From contig NZ_LT607412.1 in the NCBI RefSeq assembly GCF_900091455.1, positions 1,302,001-1,366,000 of the forward strand: a DNA stretch of 64,000 nucleotides, written 5' to 3'. The stretch's first letter is position 1; every line of letters starts with the position of its first letter. Origin of the DNA: Micromonospora coriariae (GTDB lineage: Bacteria; Actinomycetota; Actinomycetes; Mycobacteriales; Micromonosporaceae). A program made the translations under genes and the position numbers. Below are positions 28,833 through 38,198 of the stretch, in pieces. The notes beneath the pieces were generated by a model. That model saw only the letters and a list, made by a program, of their open reading frames with translations. It ran no database searches and was not told the origin of the DNA.

Positions 28833-29780
28833 GTGATCCGTCCGAAGTCTCCGTTCCGGCGTACCGCGGCCATCGCCGCTGGCGCGCTGCTCGGCATCGG
28901 CGCCATGACGACGTTCGCCGCGCCGGCGAGCGCCCACCACCCCGAGCCCTCCGGCACCTACTGCCTGGCCGCCGACGGCCAGGTAACGGTCACGTGGAAG
29001 GTCGGCAACAGCGAGGACATCGATGCCGAGATCACCTCGGTCAAGTCGACCGTTCCCGGCGACTTCAGCGATGGCGACCTGAAGGTCGGTGCCACCCTCC
29101 CGGCGAAGGGTGGGGACCTCCTCACCGCCACCCAGACCCACACCTTCACCGAGAAGAACCCGAAGATCGAGCTGACCGTCGAGGCGCGCTGGGAGCGTCC
29201 GAACCGGATCGTGACCGAGCACCGGACGGTGGAGGCCACCGAGGCCGGCACCTGCGCCGCGGAGCCCACCCCGACGCCGACCGCCACCCCGACGGAGTCG
29301 CCGAGCCCGACCCCGTCCCCCAGCACCGCGTCTCCGTCGCCGAGCCGGCCGCCGGCCGAGAGCCCGAGCCCGACGCCGACCGTCACCCCGGCGCCGGCCG
29401 AGCCGGTGGGCACCGTCGAGTCGACCTGCGACAGCCTCACCTTCACGATCGAGAACCCGGCCGACGGTAAGACGGTCGTCCTGACGCTGACCCCGAACAA
29501 GGGCGACGCCAAGACGCTGACCGTCGAGCCCGGCAAGACCGGCTCCGTCTCCTTCGACGCGACCGAGGGTCTCACCGTCACGCCGGCCGCCGACGGCCTC
29601 GACGACACCGAGCCGATCGCCTGGGAGAAGCCGGCCGAGTGCGACGAGGGTGAGGGTGGGGGCCTGCCGCTCACCGGCACGAACACCACCCTGATCGCTG
29701 GTGGCGCCGTCGTCCTGCTGGCCGCCGGTGCGGGCCTGTTCCTGGTCGCTCGCCGTCGCCGGCTCCGGTTCACCGTCTGA
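28833..29780 (+). CDS. LPXTG-anchored cell-wall protein
   Basis: A 315-residue surface protein: signal peptide ending at about ASAHH (residue 35), an extracytoplasmic domain with a cysteine pair, a Pro/Thr/Ser/Glu linker at about 145-195, a second small domain, then the sorting signal LPLTG, a hydrophobic segment and an RRRRLRF tail. Sortase would cleave LPLTG and attach it to peptidoglycan. I do not recognise the N-terminal domain. It stands alone, divergent from rsmD and convergent with recG across a strong hairpin. Confidence 0.88.
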   Translation: MIRPKSPFRRTAAIAAGALLGIGAMTTFAAPASAHHPEPSGTYCLAADGQVTVTWKVGNSEDIDAEITSVKSTVPGDFSDGDLKVGATLPAKGGDLLTATQTHTFTEKNPKIELTVEARWERPNRIVTEHRTVEATEAGTCAAEPTPTPTATPTESPSPTPSPSTASPSPSRPPAESPSPTPTVTPAPAEPVGTVESTCDSLTFTIENPADGKTVVLTLTPNKGDAKTLTVEPGKTGSVSFDATEGLTVTPAADGLDDTEPIAWEKPAECDEGEGGGLPLTGTNTTLIAGGAVVLLAAGAGLFLVARRRRLRFTV

Positions 29781-29796
29781 ACCGAACCGCGCTGAA

Positions 29797-29836
29797 CCCG
29801 AGGGCGCGTCGACCACCCGGTCGGCGCGCCCTCGGG
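29797..29836. terminator. 12-bp bidirectional terminator hairpin
   Basis: CCCGAGGGCGCG (29797-29808) and its exact complement (29825-29836) flank a loop that pairs further as TCGACC/GGTCG. It lies between the LPXTG gene and the convergent recG stop. Confidence 0.75.
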
Positions 29837-29878
29837 CGTTTCACCCGCGTGCCACGCGCCTCGTGGCGGGTCGAGGCG

Positions 29879-32077
29879 TCAGCCCTTCTCCAGGTATTCC
29901 GCGCGGTCCTCGTCGACCAGGGCGGTGACCGACGCGGCCAGCGCCGGATGCCGGGTCAGCTCCGGGTCGTCCTCGACCAGGGCGATCGCCTCGGCGCGGG
30001 CGTCGCGGATCAGGTCGGCGTCGCGCAGCAGGGACAGCAGCCGCAGGTGTGAGCGGCGCCCGGACTGGGTGGCGCCCAGCACGTCGCCTTCACGCCGCTG
30101 CTCCAGATCCAGCTCGGCGAGCTTGAAGCCGTCGCCGGTCGAGGCGACCGCGTCCAGCCGCTCCCGGGCCGGCGACCCCTCGGCCGCCTCGCTGACCAGC
30201 AGGCAGAGCCCCGCCGCAGCGCCCCGGCCGACCCGACCGCGCAGCTGGTGCAGTTGGGAGACGCCGAAGCGGTCGGCGTCCAGCACGATCATCACTGTTG
30301 CGTTCGGCACGTCCACACCGACCTCGACCACGGTGGTGGCCACCAGCACGTCCAGGTCACCGGCGGCGAAGGAGCGCATCACCGCGTCCTTCTCGTCGGC
30401 CGGCAGCCGGCCGTGCAGCACCCCGATCCGCAGCCCGTGCAGTGGCCCCTCGGCCAGCAGCGGGGCCACCTCGGTCACCGCGAGCGGCGGCCGGCGGCCG
30501 TTGTCGTCCACCGGCGGCGGCTCCTCGTCGGAGGCAGGTCCCTCACCAATGCGCGGGCACACCACGTACGCCTGGTGGCCGTCGGCCACCTCCTCGCGCA
30601 CCCGACGCCAGGCCCGGTCCAGGAAGGCCGGCTTCTCGGCGGCCGGCACCACGTGCGAGGCGATCGGCGAGCGCCCCCGGGGCAGCTGGGAGAGGGTGGA
30701 GACCTCCAGGTCGCCGTAGACGGTCATCGCCACAGTGCGCGGGATCGGGGTGGCCGTCATCACCAGCACGTGCGGCGGCTGCTCGGCCTTGGCCCGCAGC
30801 GCGTCGCGCTGCTCCACCCCGAAACGGTGCTGCTCGTCCACCACCACCAGGCCGAGGTCGTTGAAGTCCACACCCTCGTAGAGCAGCGCGTGGGTGCCGA
30901 GCACGATGCCGGCGGCGCCGCTGGCCACCTCAGCGAGCGCACGGCGGCGAGCGGCCGCGCCCAGCGAACCGGTGACCAGCTCCACCCGGGTGGCGTGCTC
31001 GGCGGAATCCAGTTCGCCGGCCCGCCCGAGCGGCCCGAGGAGGTCCAGCATGCCGCGGTGGTGCTGTGCGGCCAGCACCTCGGTGGGCGCCAGCAGCGCG
31101 GCCTGGCCGCCCGCGTCGACCACCTGGAGCATCGCCCGCAACGCCACCACCGTCTTGCCCGAGCCCACCTCGCCCTGCAACAACCGGTGCATCGGGTGCG
31201 GGGCGGCCAGGTCGGCGGCGATCTCCACGCCGACGTCGCGCTGGCCGGCGGTCAGCTCGTACGGCAGCCGTGCGTCGAAGGCGTCCAGCAGCCCACCGGA
31301 GCGCGCAGGGCGGGGTCGGGCCGGCCAGTCGGCAGCCCGGTGCTTGCGCTGCACCAGGGTCAGCTGGACGGCGAACGCCTCGTCCCACTTGAGCCGGTGC
31401 CGCGCCCGGTAGAGGTCCTCCTTGCTGCTCGGCCGGTGAATCTCCCGCAGCGCGGTGCCCAGCCCGACCAGGTTGCGGCTGGCCCGCACCGTGGCCGGCA
31501 CCGGGTCCTCCGGCGGGGTGAAGGTGTCCAGCACCACCCGCACGCAGCGGGCGATCACCCAGGTCGGCACCGCCGCCGCGGCCGGGTAGACGGGGATCAG
31601 CGCGCCGGCGAACTCCTCGATCTCGTCGCTGACCGCCGCCTCGCCCTCGCCGCCCTCGCCGAGCAGGACGTACTCCGGGCCGTTGAGCTGGCGCTTGCCC
31701 CGGAACTCGGTGACCTTGCCGGCGAACAACCCCCACCGGCCCGGACGCAGCTCCCGCTCGCGCCACGCCTGGTTGCCGAAGAAGGTCAGCGTCAGCAACC
31801 CGCCGGAACCGTCACCGACGGTCACCTCCAGCAGGTTGCCCCGACGTTGGCGCATCGGGCGCACCGCGGTGCGCTGCACCTGGGCCAGCACGGTGACCTG
31901 CTCGCCGACGTCCAGCGAGCGGATGTCGGTGTGCTCGCCGCGCTCGTCGTAGCGGCGCGGGAAGTGGTAGACGAGGTCACCCGCGGTGTGCAGGTCGAGG
32001 TGGGCGGCCAGTGCCTTGGCCGTCTTGTCCCCGACCAGCTTCTTCAGCGGAGTGTCCACAGTGGCCGACTCGCTCAT
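29879..32077 (-). CDS. recG: ATP-dependent DNA helicase RecG
   Basis: A 732-residue branch-migration helicase that remodels stalled forks and Holliday junctions. An N-terminal wedge/OB region covers about 1-230; the helicase motor shows Walker A GEVGSGKT, the DEQH box in VVVDEQHRFG, TATPIPRT, and motif VI QLRGRVGRG. The ATG at 32077 overlaps the upstream gene's stop (ATGA) and begins the family-typical N-terminus; a longer frame upstream belongs to another reading frame. It is second in an operon with the DhaL-domain gene. Confidence 0.97.
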   Translation of the reverse strand: MSESATVDTPLKKLVGDKTAKALAAHLDLHTAGDLVYHFPRRYDERGEHTDIRSLDVGEQVTVLAQVQRTAVRPMRQRRGNLLEVTVGDGSGGLLTLTFFGNQAWRERELRPGRWGLFAGKVTEFRGKRQLNGPEYVLLGEGGEGEAAVSDEIEEFAGALIPVYPAAAAVPTWVIARCVRVVLDTFTPPEDPVPATVRASRNLVGLGTALREIHRPSSKEDLYRARHRLKWDEAFAVQLTLVQRKHRAADWPARPRPARSGGLLDAFDARLPYELTAGQRDVGVEIAADLAAPHPMHRLLQGEVGSGKTVVALRAMLQVVDAGGQAALLAPTEVLAAQHHRGMLDLLGPLGRAGELDSAEHATRVELVTGSLGAAARRRALAEVASGAAGIVLGTHALLYEGVDFNDLGLVVVDEQHRFGVEQRDALRAKAEQPPHVLVMTATPIPRTVAMTVYGDLEVSTLSQLPRGRSPIASHVVPAAEKPAFLDRAWRRVREEVADGHQAYVVCPRIGEGPASDEEPPPVDDNGRRPPLAVTEVAPLLAEGPLHGLRIGVLHGRLPADEKDAVMRSFAAGDLDVLVATTVVEVGVDVPNATVMIVLDADRFGVSQLHQLRGRVGRGAAAGLCLLVSEAAEGSPARERLDAVASTGDGFKLAELDLEQRREGDVLGATQSGRRSHLRLLSLLRDADLIRDARAEAIALVEDDPELTRHPALAASVTALVDEDRAEYLEKG

Positions 32078-33687
32078 TCGACCCCCACCAGGAGCGGATA
32101 GTGCGGTTGGCCGCCCGGGAACGCCTGCACCTCGACGAACGGCCAGCGCCGCGCGACGTGCGCGCGGACGGCATCGGTGAGCCCGGCCGGCGCGTCCACG
32201 CCAGCCAGCAGGGTGACCAGCTCCCCGCCGCCGCCGAGCATCCGGTCGACAACGGCCGCGCAGGTGTCGGTCAGGTCGGCGCCGATGAGGTGCACCTCCC
32301 CCTCCACCAGCGCCAGCACGTCCCCCGGGCGGCACGGGCCGGCGACGGTCAGCGCCTCCCGGCTGGCGTGGCAGACCTCGGCATAGCGGCAGGCACCCGC
32401 CGCCTCGGCCATCGCGATCACGTCGTCCTCGAAGCGGCGGGCGCCGTCGCGGACCGCGAGGGCGGCCAACGCCTGCACCGGCGATCGGGTCGGCACCACG
32501 CTCACCTTGATGCCGTAGCGGTGGGCCTCGCGGGCCGCCGCGCTCGCCACGGCTTCGGTGTTCGCGTCGTTGGGCAGCACCACCACCCGTGCCGCGCCGG
32601 TGCTGCGGACCGCGTCCAGCAGCTCCCCCGTGGACGGGTTGCCCGGCACCACTGTGGCTCCCTCAGCGGCGAACAGCCCGGCGATCCCGACGCCGGTGGC
32701 CACCACGACGGCGGCGCGGCCGTCCGCCGCCGGGCCGGGCGACGGCTCGGGCTGGTCGGCGAAGCGGGTCACCGAGATCCGGTACGGGCGGCCGGCGGCG
32801 ACCCCCGCCTCGACCGCCGCGCCCACGTCGTTGACGTGGACGTGCACGTTCCAGGTGGCCTCCGGCTCGCGCCCGTCGCCGACGACGACCAGCGAGTCCC
32901 CCAGCGCCGCCAGCGCCCGGCGCATCGCGGACACCGCCTCGGCCGGGGCGTCGAGCAGGAACTGCACCTCGTAGGCGTACTCCTCGGAGCCGGTCTCCCG
33001 CGCGACCGTGGCAGCCGGCCGGGCGGCGCGCGGCGCCGGCGCGGCGCGCACGGCGACCTCCCCGGTGAGCACCTCCACCAGGGCGTCGAGCAGCACGCAG
33101 AGGCCCCGGCCGCCCGCGTCCACCACACCGGCGCGGGCCAGCGCCGGCAGCTGCTCCGGGGTGCGGGCCAGCGCCTCGGCCGCCGCCCGCGCGGCGGCCC
33201 GGGCCACCACCGGCAGGTCGTCGCTGTCCGCCCGCTCAGCCCCGGCGGCGGCGGCGCCGACCACGGTGAGCAGGGTGCCCTCCACCGGCCGGGCGACCGC
33301 GGTGTACGCGGCCACGGTGGCGCCCCGCAGTGCGGCGGCCAGCTCGCGACCGCGGACGGCTGGCACGGCGGCGGCCGCGTCGGCGAAGCCGCGCAGGATC
33401 TGCGAGAGGATCACCCCGGAGTTGCCGCGCGCGCCGAGCAGCGCGCCCTGGGCTATCAGCCGCAACGCGTGCCCGTGTGCGGTCGGCCCGCTGTCGGGGA
33501 GCGTGTCCAGGTCCATGGCAAGGGCCTGCTGGGCCGAGGTGAGGGTGAGCACCAGGTTGGTGCCGGTGTCGCCGTCGGGCACCGGATAGACGTTGAGCTC
33601 GTCGATCTCGCCCTGGTGGCGCTTCAGTGCGGTCAGCCCGGTCGCACACCACCGGCGGACCGCGGCGGCGTCGAGGGTGTCCAGCAC
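32074..33687 (-). CDS. DhaL-domain (DAK2/DegV-partner type) kinase-like protein
   Basis: A 537-residue protein of the YloV/FakA type. The N-terminal DhaL domain carries the ATP/Mg motif NVYPVPDGDTGTN and GARGNSGVILSQI; the rest contains the middle and C-terminal domains of the family. In firmicutes FakA phosphorylates fatty acids presented by DegV/FakB, which I infer as the likely chemistry. No DegV gene is nearby. TAGGCT (33700-33695) ends seven bases before the GTG at 33687, supporting this start and a leaderless mRNA. Confidence 0.88.
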   Translation of the reverse strand: MLDTLDAAAVRRWCATGLTALKRHQGEIDELNVYPVPDGDTGTNLVLTLTSAQQALAMDLDTLPDSGPTAHGHALRLIAQGALLGARGNSGVILSQILRGFADAAAAVPAVRGRELAAALRGATVAAYTAVARPVEGTLLTVVGAAAAGAERADSDDLPVVARAAARAAAEALARTPEQLPALARAGVVDAGGRGLCVLLDALVEVLTGEVAVRAAPAPRAARPAATVARETGSEEYAYEVQFLLDAPAEAVSAMRRALAALGDSLVVVGDGREPEATWNVHVHVNDVGAAVEAGVAAGRPYRISVTRFADQPEPSPGPAADGRAAVVVATGVGIAGLFAAEGATVVPGNPSTGELLDAVRSTGAARVVVLPNDANTEAVASAAAREAHRYGIKVSVVPTRSPVQALAALAVRDGARRFEDDVIAMAEAAGACRYAEVCHASREALTVAGPCRPGDVLALVEGEVHLIGADLTDTCAAVVDRMLGGGGELVTLLAGVDAPAGLTDAVRAHVARRWPFVEVQAFPGGQPHYPLLVGVE

Positions 33688-33983
33688 GGCCAGAAGCCTA
33701 CTGGCGCACGCCGACAGCCGTCGGACTCGTCCGGCGTGTCCGTTCACCGCGGCTCCGGCGCCGATCCCGGCTCGGGCGGCCGGAACGGGGGCCTCGGGTA
33801 TGGTTGCCGCCGGACCGGCCCACCACCCGGCGGACGGGCGCACCAGCACCTGCCGGCCGAGCCGCGGGCGATCGCCCGACCGGGCCGGTTGGCCGGGTCG
33901 GCGGGTCATCGGGTAACCTGACCAGGTTGCCCGGGCAGCGCCTGCCGGCGACCTCATGAACGTTTCAATCCCAGGAGTATCCC
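33688..33983 (+). promoter_or_regulatory. divergent promoter region of the DhaL gene and rpmB
   Basis: A plus-strand -10 TAACCT (33914-33919) with TTGGCC 19 bases upstream could drive rpmB. The same TAACCT sits in a hairpin, GGGTAACCT (33911-33919) against AGGTTGCCC (33924-33932), which would lie at the start of the message. AGGAG precedes rpmB. I see no gene in this interval. Confidence 0.45.
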
Positions 33984-34175
33984 GTGGCTAGCGTGTGCGA
34001 CGTCTGTGGCAAGGGACCGGGCTTCGGCCACAACGTGTCCCACTCGCACCGGCGGACCAACCGCCGCTGGAACCCGAACATCCAGTCGGTGCGTACCCCG
34101 GCCGGTGGCGGCAACACCAAGAAGTTGCAGGTCTGCACCTCGTGCATCAAGGCCGGCAAGGTCACCCGCGCCTGA
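33984..34175 (+). CDS. rpmB: 50S ribosomal protein L28
   Basis: A 63-residue ribosomal protein. [21 protein letters not shown] at the start, cut by family-typical RRWNPNIQ, and CTSC near the end provide the two cysteine pairs, marking the zinc-binding paralogue. GTG at 33984 has AGGAG eight bases upstream. It lies divergent from the DhaL-recG operon, a common actinobacterial arrangement, and ends at a strong terminator (34206-34235). Confidence 0.98.
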   Translation: MASVCDVCGKGPGFGHNVSHSHRRTNRRWNPNIQSVRTPAGGGNTKKLQVCTSCIKAGKVTRA

Positions 34176-34205
34176 CGCGGCAGCACCCACCTTCTCGTAC
34201 GGCTC

Positions 34206-34235
34206 AGCCGGCGGACCCCTGGGGGTCCGCCGGCT
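34206..34235 (+). terminator. 14-bp hairpin terminator of rpmB
   Basis: The arms at 34206-34219 and 34222-34235 are exact complements separated by TG, 30 bases after the rpmB stop. CTGTCG follows without a T run, as is usual in this genus. Confidence 0.8.
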
Positions 34236-34355
34236 CTGTCGTATCCGTGCCAGGGTCGCTGACGGCTACGCGACGCGACCGCCGCCAAGGCCGCCCGCCC
34301 GGTTAGTGTCGCGCTGCGCCGGCCGTCCGGTCCGGCCCGGGTGAAGGGGTGACGG

Positions 34356-35612
34356 GTGCAGGTGGACCTGAGCCGGGACGAGATGGTCATTGTGGGCTTC
34401 GCGCTGGATCTGCTGCGCGGGCTCGACGACCTGCTACCCGCCGCAAGCGTGGTCGTGGTCGAGGAACCCGACCTCATCCGCCGCCGCGACGTTGAGCGGC
34501 GCTGCGCCGCGCTGCCGTTCGTCTCCCGGGTGGTGGCGGCCGAGTACCAGACCGGCCTTGACGCGGCGGCGCTGCTGGCCCGGGAACCGGGGCTGGCCGC
34601 CGCGCGGTTGGTGGTGCCCGGTCAGGAGTACGGCGTGCTCGCCGCGGCCCAGCTGGCCGACGCGCTCGGCCTGCCCGGCGCCGGCGTGAAGGCCGCCGAG
34701 ATCTTCACCGACAAGCACCGGATGCGGCTGCTCGCCGCGGCGGCCGGCCTGACCAACCCGGCGTTCGCGGTGGTCGACACGGCCGCCGAGGCGACCGAGT
34801 TCGCCCACCGGCAGGGCGGGCGCTGCGTGCTGAAGCCCACCCGCCGCGCCGGCAGCCTCGGCGTGCAGATCGTCACCGATCCGGCGCTGGTCGCCGCCGC
34901 CTGGGCCGCCAGCGCCGACCCGGAGACGCCTCCCGACGCCATCGCCCGGGGCCTGCCCAACGCGGTCCTCGCCGAACAGGTGCTGACCGGCACCGAGCAC
35001 AGCGTGGAGCTGCTGATCGCCGAGGGCGAGGTGCGCTTCGGCAACGTCACCGACAAGCGGGTGCTGGCCGGTGGGCGGCCGGTGGAGACCGGGCACACAG
35101 TGCCGTCCGCACTGCCCGAGGACGCCCGGCGGGAGCTGCTCGACGTGGCCACCCGGCTGGCCGGCGCCGCCGGTTTCCGCACCGGCGTGCTGCACAGCGA
35201 GTGGATCCGCACCGCCGACGGCCCGGCGCTGGTGGAGTGCGCCGCCCGGCTTCCCGGCGACCTGATCAGCGTGCTGATCTCGGTCGCCTACGAGTGCGGT
35301 TTCGTCGCGGCGTACCTGCGCACGCTCCGGGGGGAACGCCCGGCGCTGCCGGACGCGCCGCACGGCGCGGCGGCGGTGGAGTTCCTGCTCGCTCCGCCCG
35401 GCACCGTGACCTCCGTGGACGGGGTACGCGCGGCCAGCCGGGTGCCCGGCGTGCTGGACGTCGGGGTGGGCGTGACTGTGGGTGACCGGGTGGCCGAGGT
35501 CACCTCGTCGGCGCGGCGCAGCGGCCAGGTGCTGGCCTGGGGCGCCGACCCGGCGGAGGCGACCGGGGCGGTCGCCCGGGCCGCCGCGCAGATCCGGATC
35601 ACCACCGGCTGA
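34356..35612 (+). CDS. ATP-grasp enzyme of unknown substrate
   Basis: A 418-residue ATP-grasp protein. ATP-binding lysines are expected in GAGVKAAEIFTDKHRMR and RCVLKPTRRAGSLGVQIV, followed by AEQVLTGTEHSVELLI and the metal-binding region HSEWIRTADGPALVECAAR. A C-terminal domain of about 80 residues resembles the lid found in carboxylate-amine ligases such as those making dipeptides. The GTG at 34356 has GAAGGGG upstream. It stands alone, so its acceptor and amine substrates cannot be predicted. Confidence 0.85.
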   Translation: MQVDLSRDEMVIVGFALDLLRGLDDLLPAASVVVVEEPDLIRRRDVERRCAALPFVSRVVAAEYQTGLDAAALLAREPGLAAARLVVPGQEYGVLAAAQLADALGLPGAGVKAAEIFTDKHRMRLLAAAAGLTNPAFAVVDTAAEATEFAHRQGGRCVLKPTRRAGSLGVQIVTDPALVAAAWAASADPETPPDAIARGLPNAVLAEQVLTGTEHSVELLIAEGEVRFGNVTDKRVLAGGRPVETGHTVPSALPEDARRELLDVATRLAGAAGFRTGVLHSEWIRTADGPALVECAARLPGDLISVLISVAYECGFVAAYLRTLRGERPALPDAPHGAAAVEFLLAPPGTVTSVDGVRAASRVPGVLDVGVGVTVGDRVAEVTSSARRSGQVLAWGADPAEATGAVARAAAQIRITTG

Positions 35613-35646
35613 ACGTCGGCCACCGGGCGGTCGGCGACCACCCGGG

Positions 35647-36108
35647 TCAGAGGGTGCGGCCGAAGGAGACGCAGCCCTCCGCGTCCTTGTAGAAGCCGAA
35701 GTTCGGGATCTGCTCGTAGCCGGCGGAGGTGTACATGGCGATCGCCTCGGGCTGCCTGTCGCCGCACTCCAGGACCATCCGCTTGCGGCCCTGCTCACGG
35801 GCCGAGCGCTCGACGGCCGCCAGCACCGTCCGGGCCACGCCCCGTCCACGGGCCGCCGGGGCGGTGTACATCCGCTTCAGCTCCGCGGTGTCCGCGCCGT
35901 GGCTGCGCCAACCGCCACAGCCGACCGGCTCGCCGGCCAGGTAGGCGACCAGGAACGCGCCGTCCGGCGGCACGAACTCGGCCGCGTCCACCGGGGTGTC
36001 GTCGCCGGTGCCGCCGTAGCGGGCGCCGAGGTCGGCCAGCGCGTCGCGGATCAATTGCTGCGCCACCGGCGCGTCGAACCGCACCACCCGGATCTCAATC
36101 TCACTCAC
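35647..36108 (-). CDS. GNAT-family N-acetyltransferase
   Basis: A 153-residue acetyltransferase. The acetyl-CoA binding loop is APAARGRGVARTVL, preceded by the beta-4 strand AELKRMYT and followed by LECGDRQPEAIAMYTSAGY, the usual GNAT core. The GTG at 36108 is preferred because TACCCT (36121-36116) ends seven bases before it, indicating leaderless translation; the longer frame upstream overlaps that promoter. The acceptor substrate is unknown. It follows thiL on the same strand. Confidence 0.88.
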   Translation of the reverse strand: MSEIEIRVVRFDAPVAQQLIRDALADLGARYGGTGDDTPVDAAEFVPPDGAFLVAYLAGEPVGCGGWRSHGADTAELKRMYTAPAARGRGVARTVLAAVERSAREQGRKRMVLECGDRQPEAIAMYTSAGYEQIPNFGFYKDAEGCVSFGRTL

Positions 36109-36137
36109 GGTATCCAGGGTACGGCCGGCGCGGGGCC

Positions 36138-37127
36138 TCACCGAAAGTGGTCCCAGCCCCTCGGCCCCTCGTAGGGTTCGCCGTCGACGGTGACCCCGGC
36201 GCCGGCCGTGACCAGGCCGATCGCCCGCCAGTCCGCCGGCAGCGCCACCGCCGGGGGGAAGGTCGCGGCCAACGCGTGGTCCTCACCACCGGCCAAAATC
36301 CAGGTGTACGGGTCGACACCGAGCGCCTGTGCGGCGTCGGCCATCTGCCGGGGCACCTCGAACGCGTCCCGGCGCACGTCGATCGCCACCCCGCTGGCCA
36401 CCGCGACGTGCCCGAGGTCGGCGAGCAGCCCGTCCGACACGTCGATCATGGAGGTGGCGCCGAGCCGGGCCGCCTGCGGCCCGGCCGCGTACGGCACCTG
36501 CGGCCGCCGGTACGCCTCGACCAGCAGCCGGGGGGTACGGAAGCCCCGGGTGAGCACGGTCAGGCCGGCCGCGGCGTACCCGGTGCGGCCGGCCAGGGCC
36601 AGCACGTCACCGGGGCGGGCGCCGGAGCGCACCACGGGCGGACGGCCACCGAGGTCGCCCAGCGCGGTGACGGCGACGGTCAGGGTGGGGCTGGACGACA
36701 TGTCCCCGCCGACCACGCTCGCGCCGACAGTGGCCGCCTCCGCGGCCAGCCCGTCGGCCAACTCCTCTGCCCAACTGGTTTCCAGGTCCGCCGGCATGCA
36801 GAGGGCGACCAGCAGGGCGGTCGGTGTGGCGCCCATCGCGGCGATGTCGGCCAGGTTGGCCGCCGCGGCCCGATGCCCGACGTCCCGGGCCGAGCACCAG
36901 TCCCGCCGGAAGTGCCGGCCGTCGACCAGCACGTCGGTGGAGGCGGCGACCCGGGCGTCCGGGGCGGCCACCACCGCCGCGTCGTCCCCTGGGCCGAGCA
37001 GGACCGTCGGTCCGACCGGCAGGCGGGCGGTGATCCGCCCGATCAATCCGAACTCGCCGATCCCGCCCACGCTGGCGACACCGCCGGCGTTCCGTCCGTT
37101 CTGCCCGGCACCGCCGCGCTCGCTCAC
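36138..37127 (-). CDS. thiL: thiamine-monophosphate kinase
   Basis: A 329-residue ThiL that phosphorylates thiamine monophosphate to the active cofactor. Metal/ATP motifs are visible as LLGPGDDAAVV, ASTDVLVDGRHF, GGDMSSSP and the late MIDVSDGLLADL. The GTG at 37127 has AAGGAG at a good distance and avoids a long non-conserved extension. It is divergent from the RAM-domain gene, as in many actinobacteria where thiL lies near ddl. Confidence 0.96.
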   Translation of the reverse strand: MSERGGAGQNGRNAGGVASVGGIGEFGLIGRITARLPVGPTVLLGPGDDAAVVAAPDARVAASTDVLVDGRHFRRDWCSARDVGHRAAAANLADIAAMGATPTALLVALCMPADLETSWAEELADGLAAEAATVGASVVGGDMSSSPTLTVAVTALGDLGGRPPVVRSGARPGDVLALAGRTGYAAAGLTVLTRGFRTPRLLVEAYRRPQVPYAAGPQAARLGATSMIDVSDGLLADLGHVAVASGVAIDVRRDAFEVPRQMADAAQALGVDPYTWILAGGEDHALAATFPPAVALPADWRAIGLVTAGAGVTVDGEPYEGPRGWDHFR

Positions 37128-37223
37128 TGCTGCTCCTTGACCACCGATAGGGATCAGACCTGGTCCGTAAGGTAGTTTCACCCTTCGGGCCGCCCCTGGG
37201 CGGCGACGGACGGAGGTCGAGTC

Positions 37224-37457
37224 GTGGTACAGGCGTACATCCTCATCCAGACCGAGGTCGGCCGCGCACGTGACGTGGCCGGTCTCATCGCGGACCTTGC
37301 CGGCGTGGTACGGGTCGACGCCGTCACCGGGCCGTACGACGTGGTCGTCCTCACCGAGGCGAACACCGTCGACGAGCTCGGCAAACTCATCGTCAGCAAG
37401 GTGCAGATGGTGCCCGGCATCACTCGCACCCTCACGTGTTCGGTGGTGCGGCTGTAA
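37224..37457 (+). CDS. stand-alone RAM (Lrp/AsnC ligand-binding) domain protein
   Basis: A 77-residue protein consisting only of the RAM domain of Lrp/AsnC regulators: YILIQTEVGRARDVA, then VDAVTGPYDVVVLTEA and a C-terminal SVVRL strand. There is no helix-turn-helix. Such proteins form ring oligomers and bind small effectors, often amino acids; the partner is unknown. GGAGG precedes the GTG. The next gene begins at the base after its stop codon, so they are co-transcribed. Confidence 0.9.
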   Translation: MVQAYILIQTEVGRARDVAGLIADLAGVVRVDAVTGPYDVVVLTEANTVDELGKLIVSKVQMVPGITRTLTCSVVRL

Positions 37458-38144
37458 GTGGACGAGATGGCTACCTCCTCCGCCGCTGAGAACGACGAGC
37501 GGCTCGACGGGACGCGCGACGGTTCGCCCGAGCCGGCTGACGGTATCCGCGAGCCGGCCGAGCCGACCGCCGACGCGCCGGCTGGCCGGGACCGGACCAT
37601 CCGCGGCGCGGCCCTGCTGGCCACGTTGATCGCGTTGCCGGTCACGCTGCTGGTGGCCGTGCTGGCCTTCACCAAGCTCTCCCCGGCCGAGCCGGCCGCC
37701 ACGCCGAGCCCCACCACCGCCCGGGCGCAGTCCACCGCTCCGGTCGAGATGGCCGCCCCGGCGCTGGCCGCCCGCCCGGCCACGGTGTGCCGTGCCCTGC
37801 TGTCCCAGCTGCCGCCGACCATCCAAGATCTGGCCCAGCGCCCGGTCACCGCCGGTCCGGAGCAGAACGCCGCGTACGGCGACCCCGCCCTCACCGTGGC
37901 CTGTGGCGGCACCGAGCCGACCATCCCGCCCACCGACGAGGTCTGGACGGTCAACCGGGTCTGCTGGCATCCCGTGGAGCAGGGCGACGTGACAGTGCTC
38001 ACCGCGGTCGACCGGGAGACGCCGGTGACGGTGCGCATCCCACGCTCCTACGAGCAGCCGTTGCAGTGGGTGGCGCCGGTCTCCAGCGCGATCGTCGCCA
38101 CGGTGCCCTCCGGCGGCGACGTTCCCGCCGGCTGCCGGGCCTGA
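37458..38144 (+). CDS. DUF3515 membrane protein
   Basis: A 228-residue actinobacterial protein: charged cytoplasmic N-terminus to about 48, one membrane segment at about 50-72, then an extracytoplasmic domain with cysteines in TVCRALLSQLP, VACGGTEP, NRVCWHP and the C-terminal GCRA, probably forming two disulfides. This is the DUF3515 pattern. Its GTG directly follows the preceding TAA. It lies beside ddl in most actinobacteria, which suggests but does not prove an envelope role. Confidence 0.88.
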   Translation: MDEMATSSAAENDERLDGTRDGSPEPADGIREPAEPTADAPAGRDRTIRGAALLATLIALPVTLLVAVLAFTKLSPAEPAATPSPTTARAQSTAPVEMAAPALAARPATVCRALLSQLPPTIQDLAQRPVTAGPEQNAAYGDPALTVACGGTEPTIPPTDEVWTVNRVCWHPVEQGDVTVLTAVDRETPVTVRIPRSYEQPLQWVAPVSSAIVATVPSGGDVPAGCRA

Positions 38145-38152
38145 TCCGACGC

Positions 38153-38169
38153 ACGTTCCGCCGGAGCGT
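38153..38169. terminator. hairpin between the convergent DUF3515 gene and ddl
   Basis: ACGTTCC and GGAGCGT pair across GCC, with GACGC/GCGTC outside. It lies in the 54-base gap between two convergent stops. Confidence 0.45.
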
Positions 38170-38198
38170 GGCGTCGCGGGCCGGCCGGCGGCCGTGGC

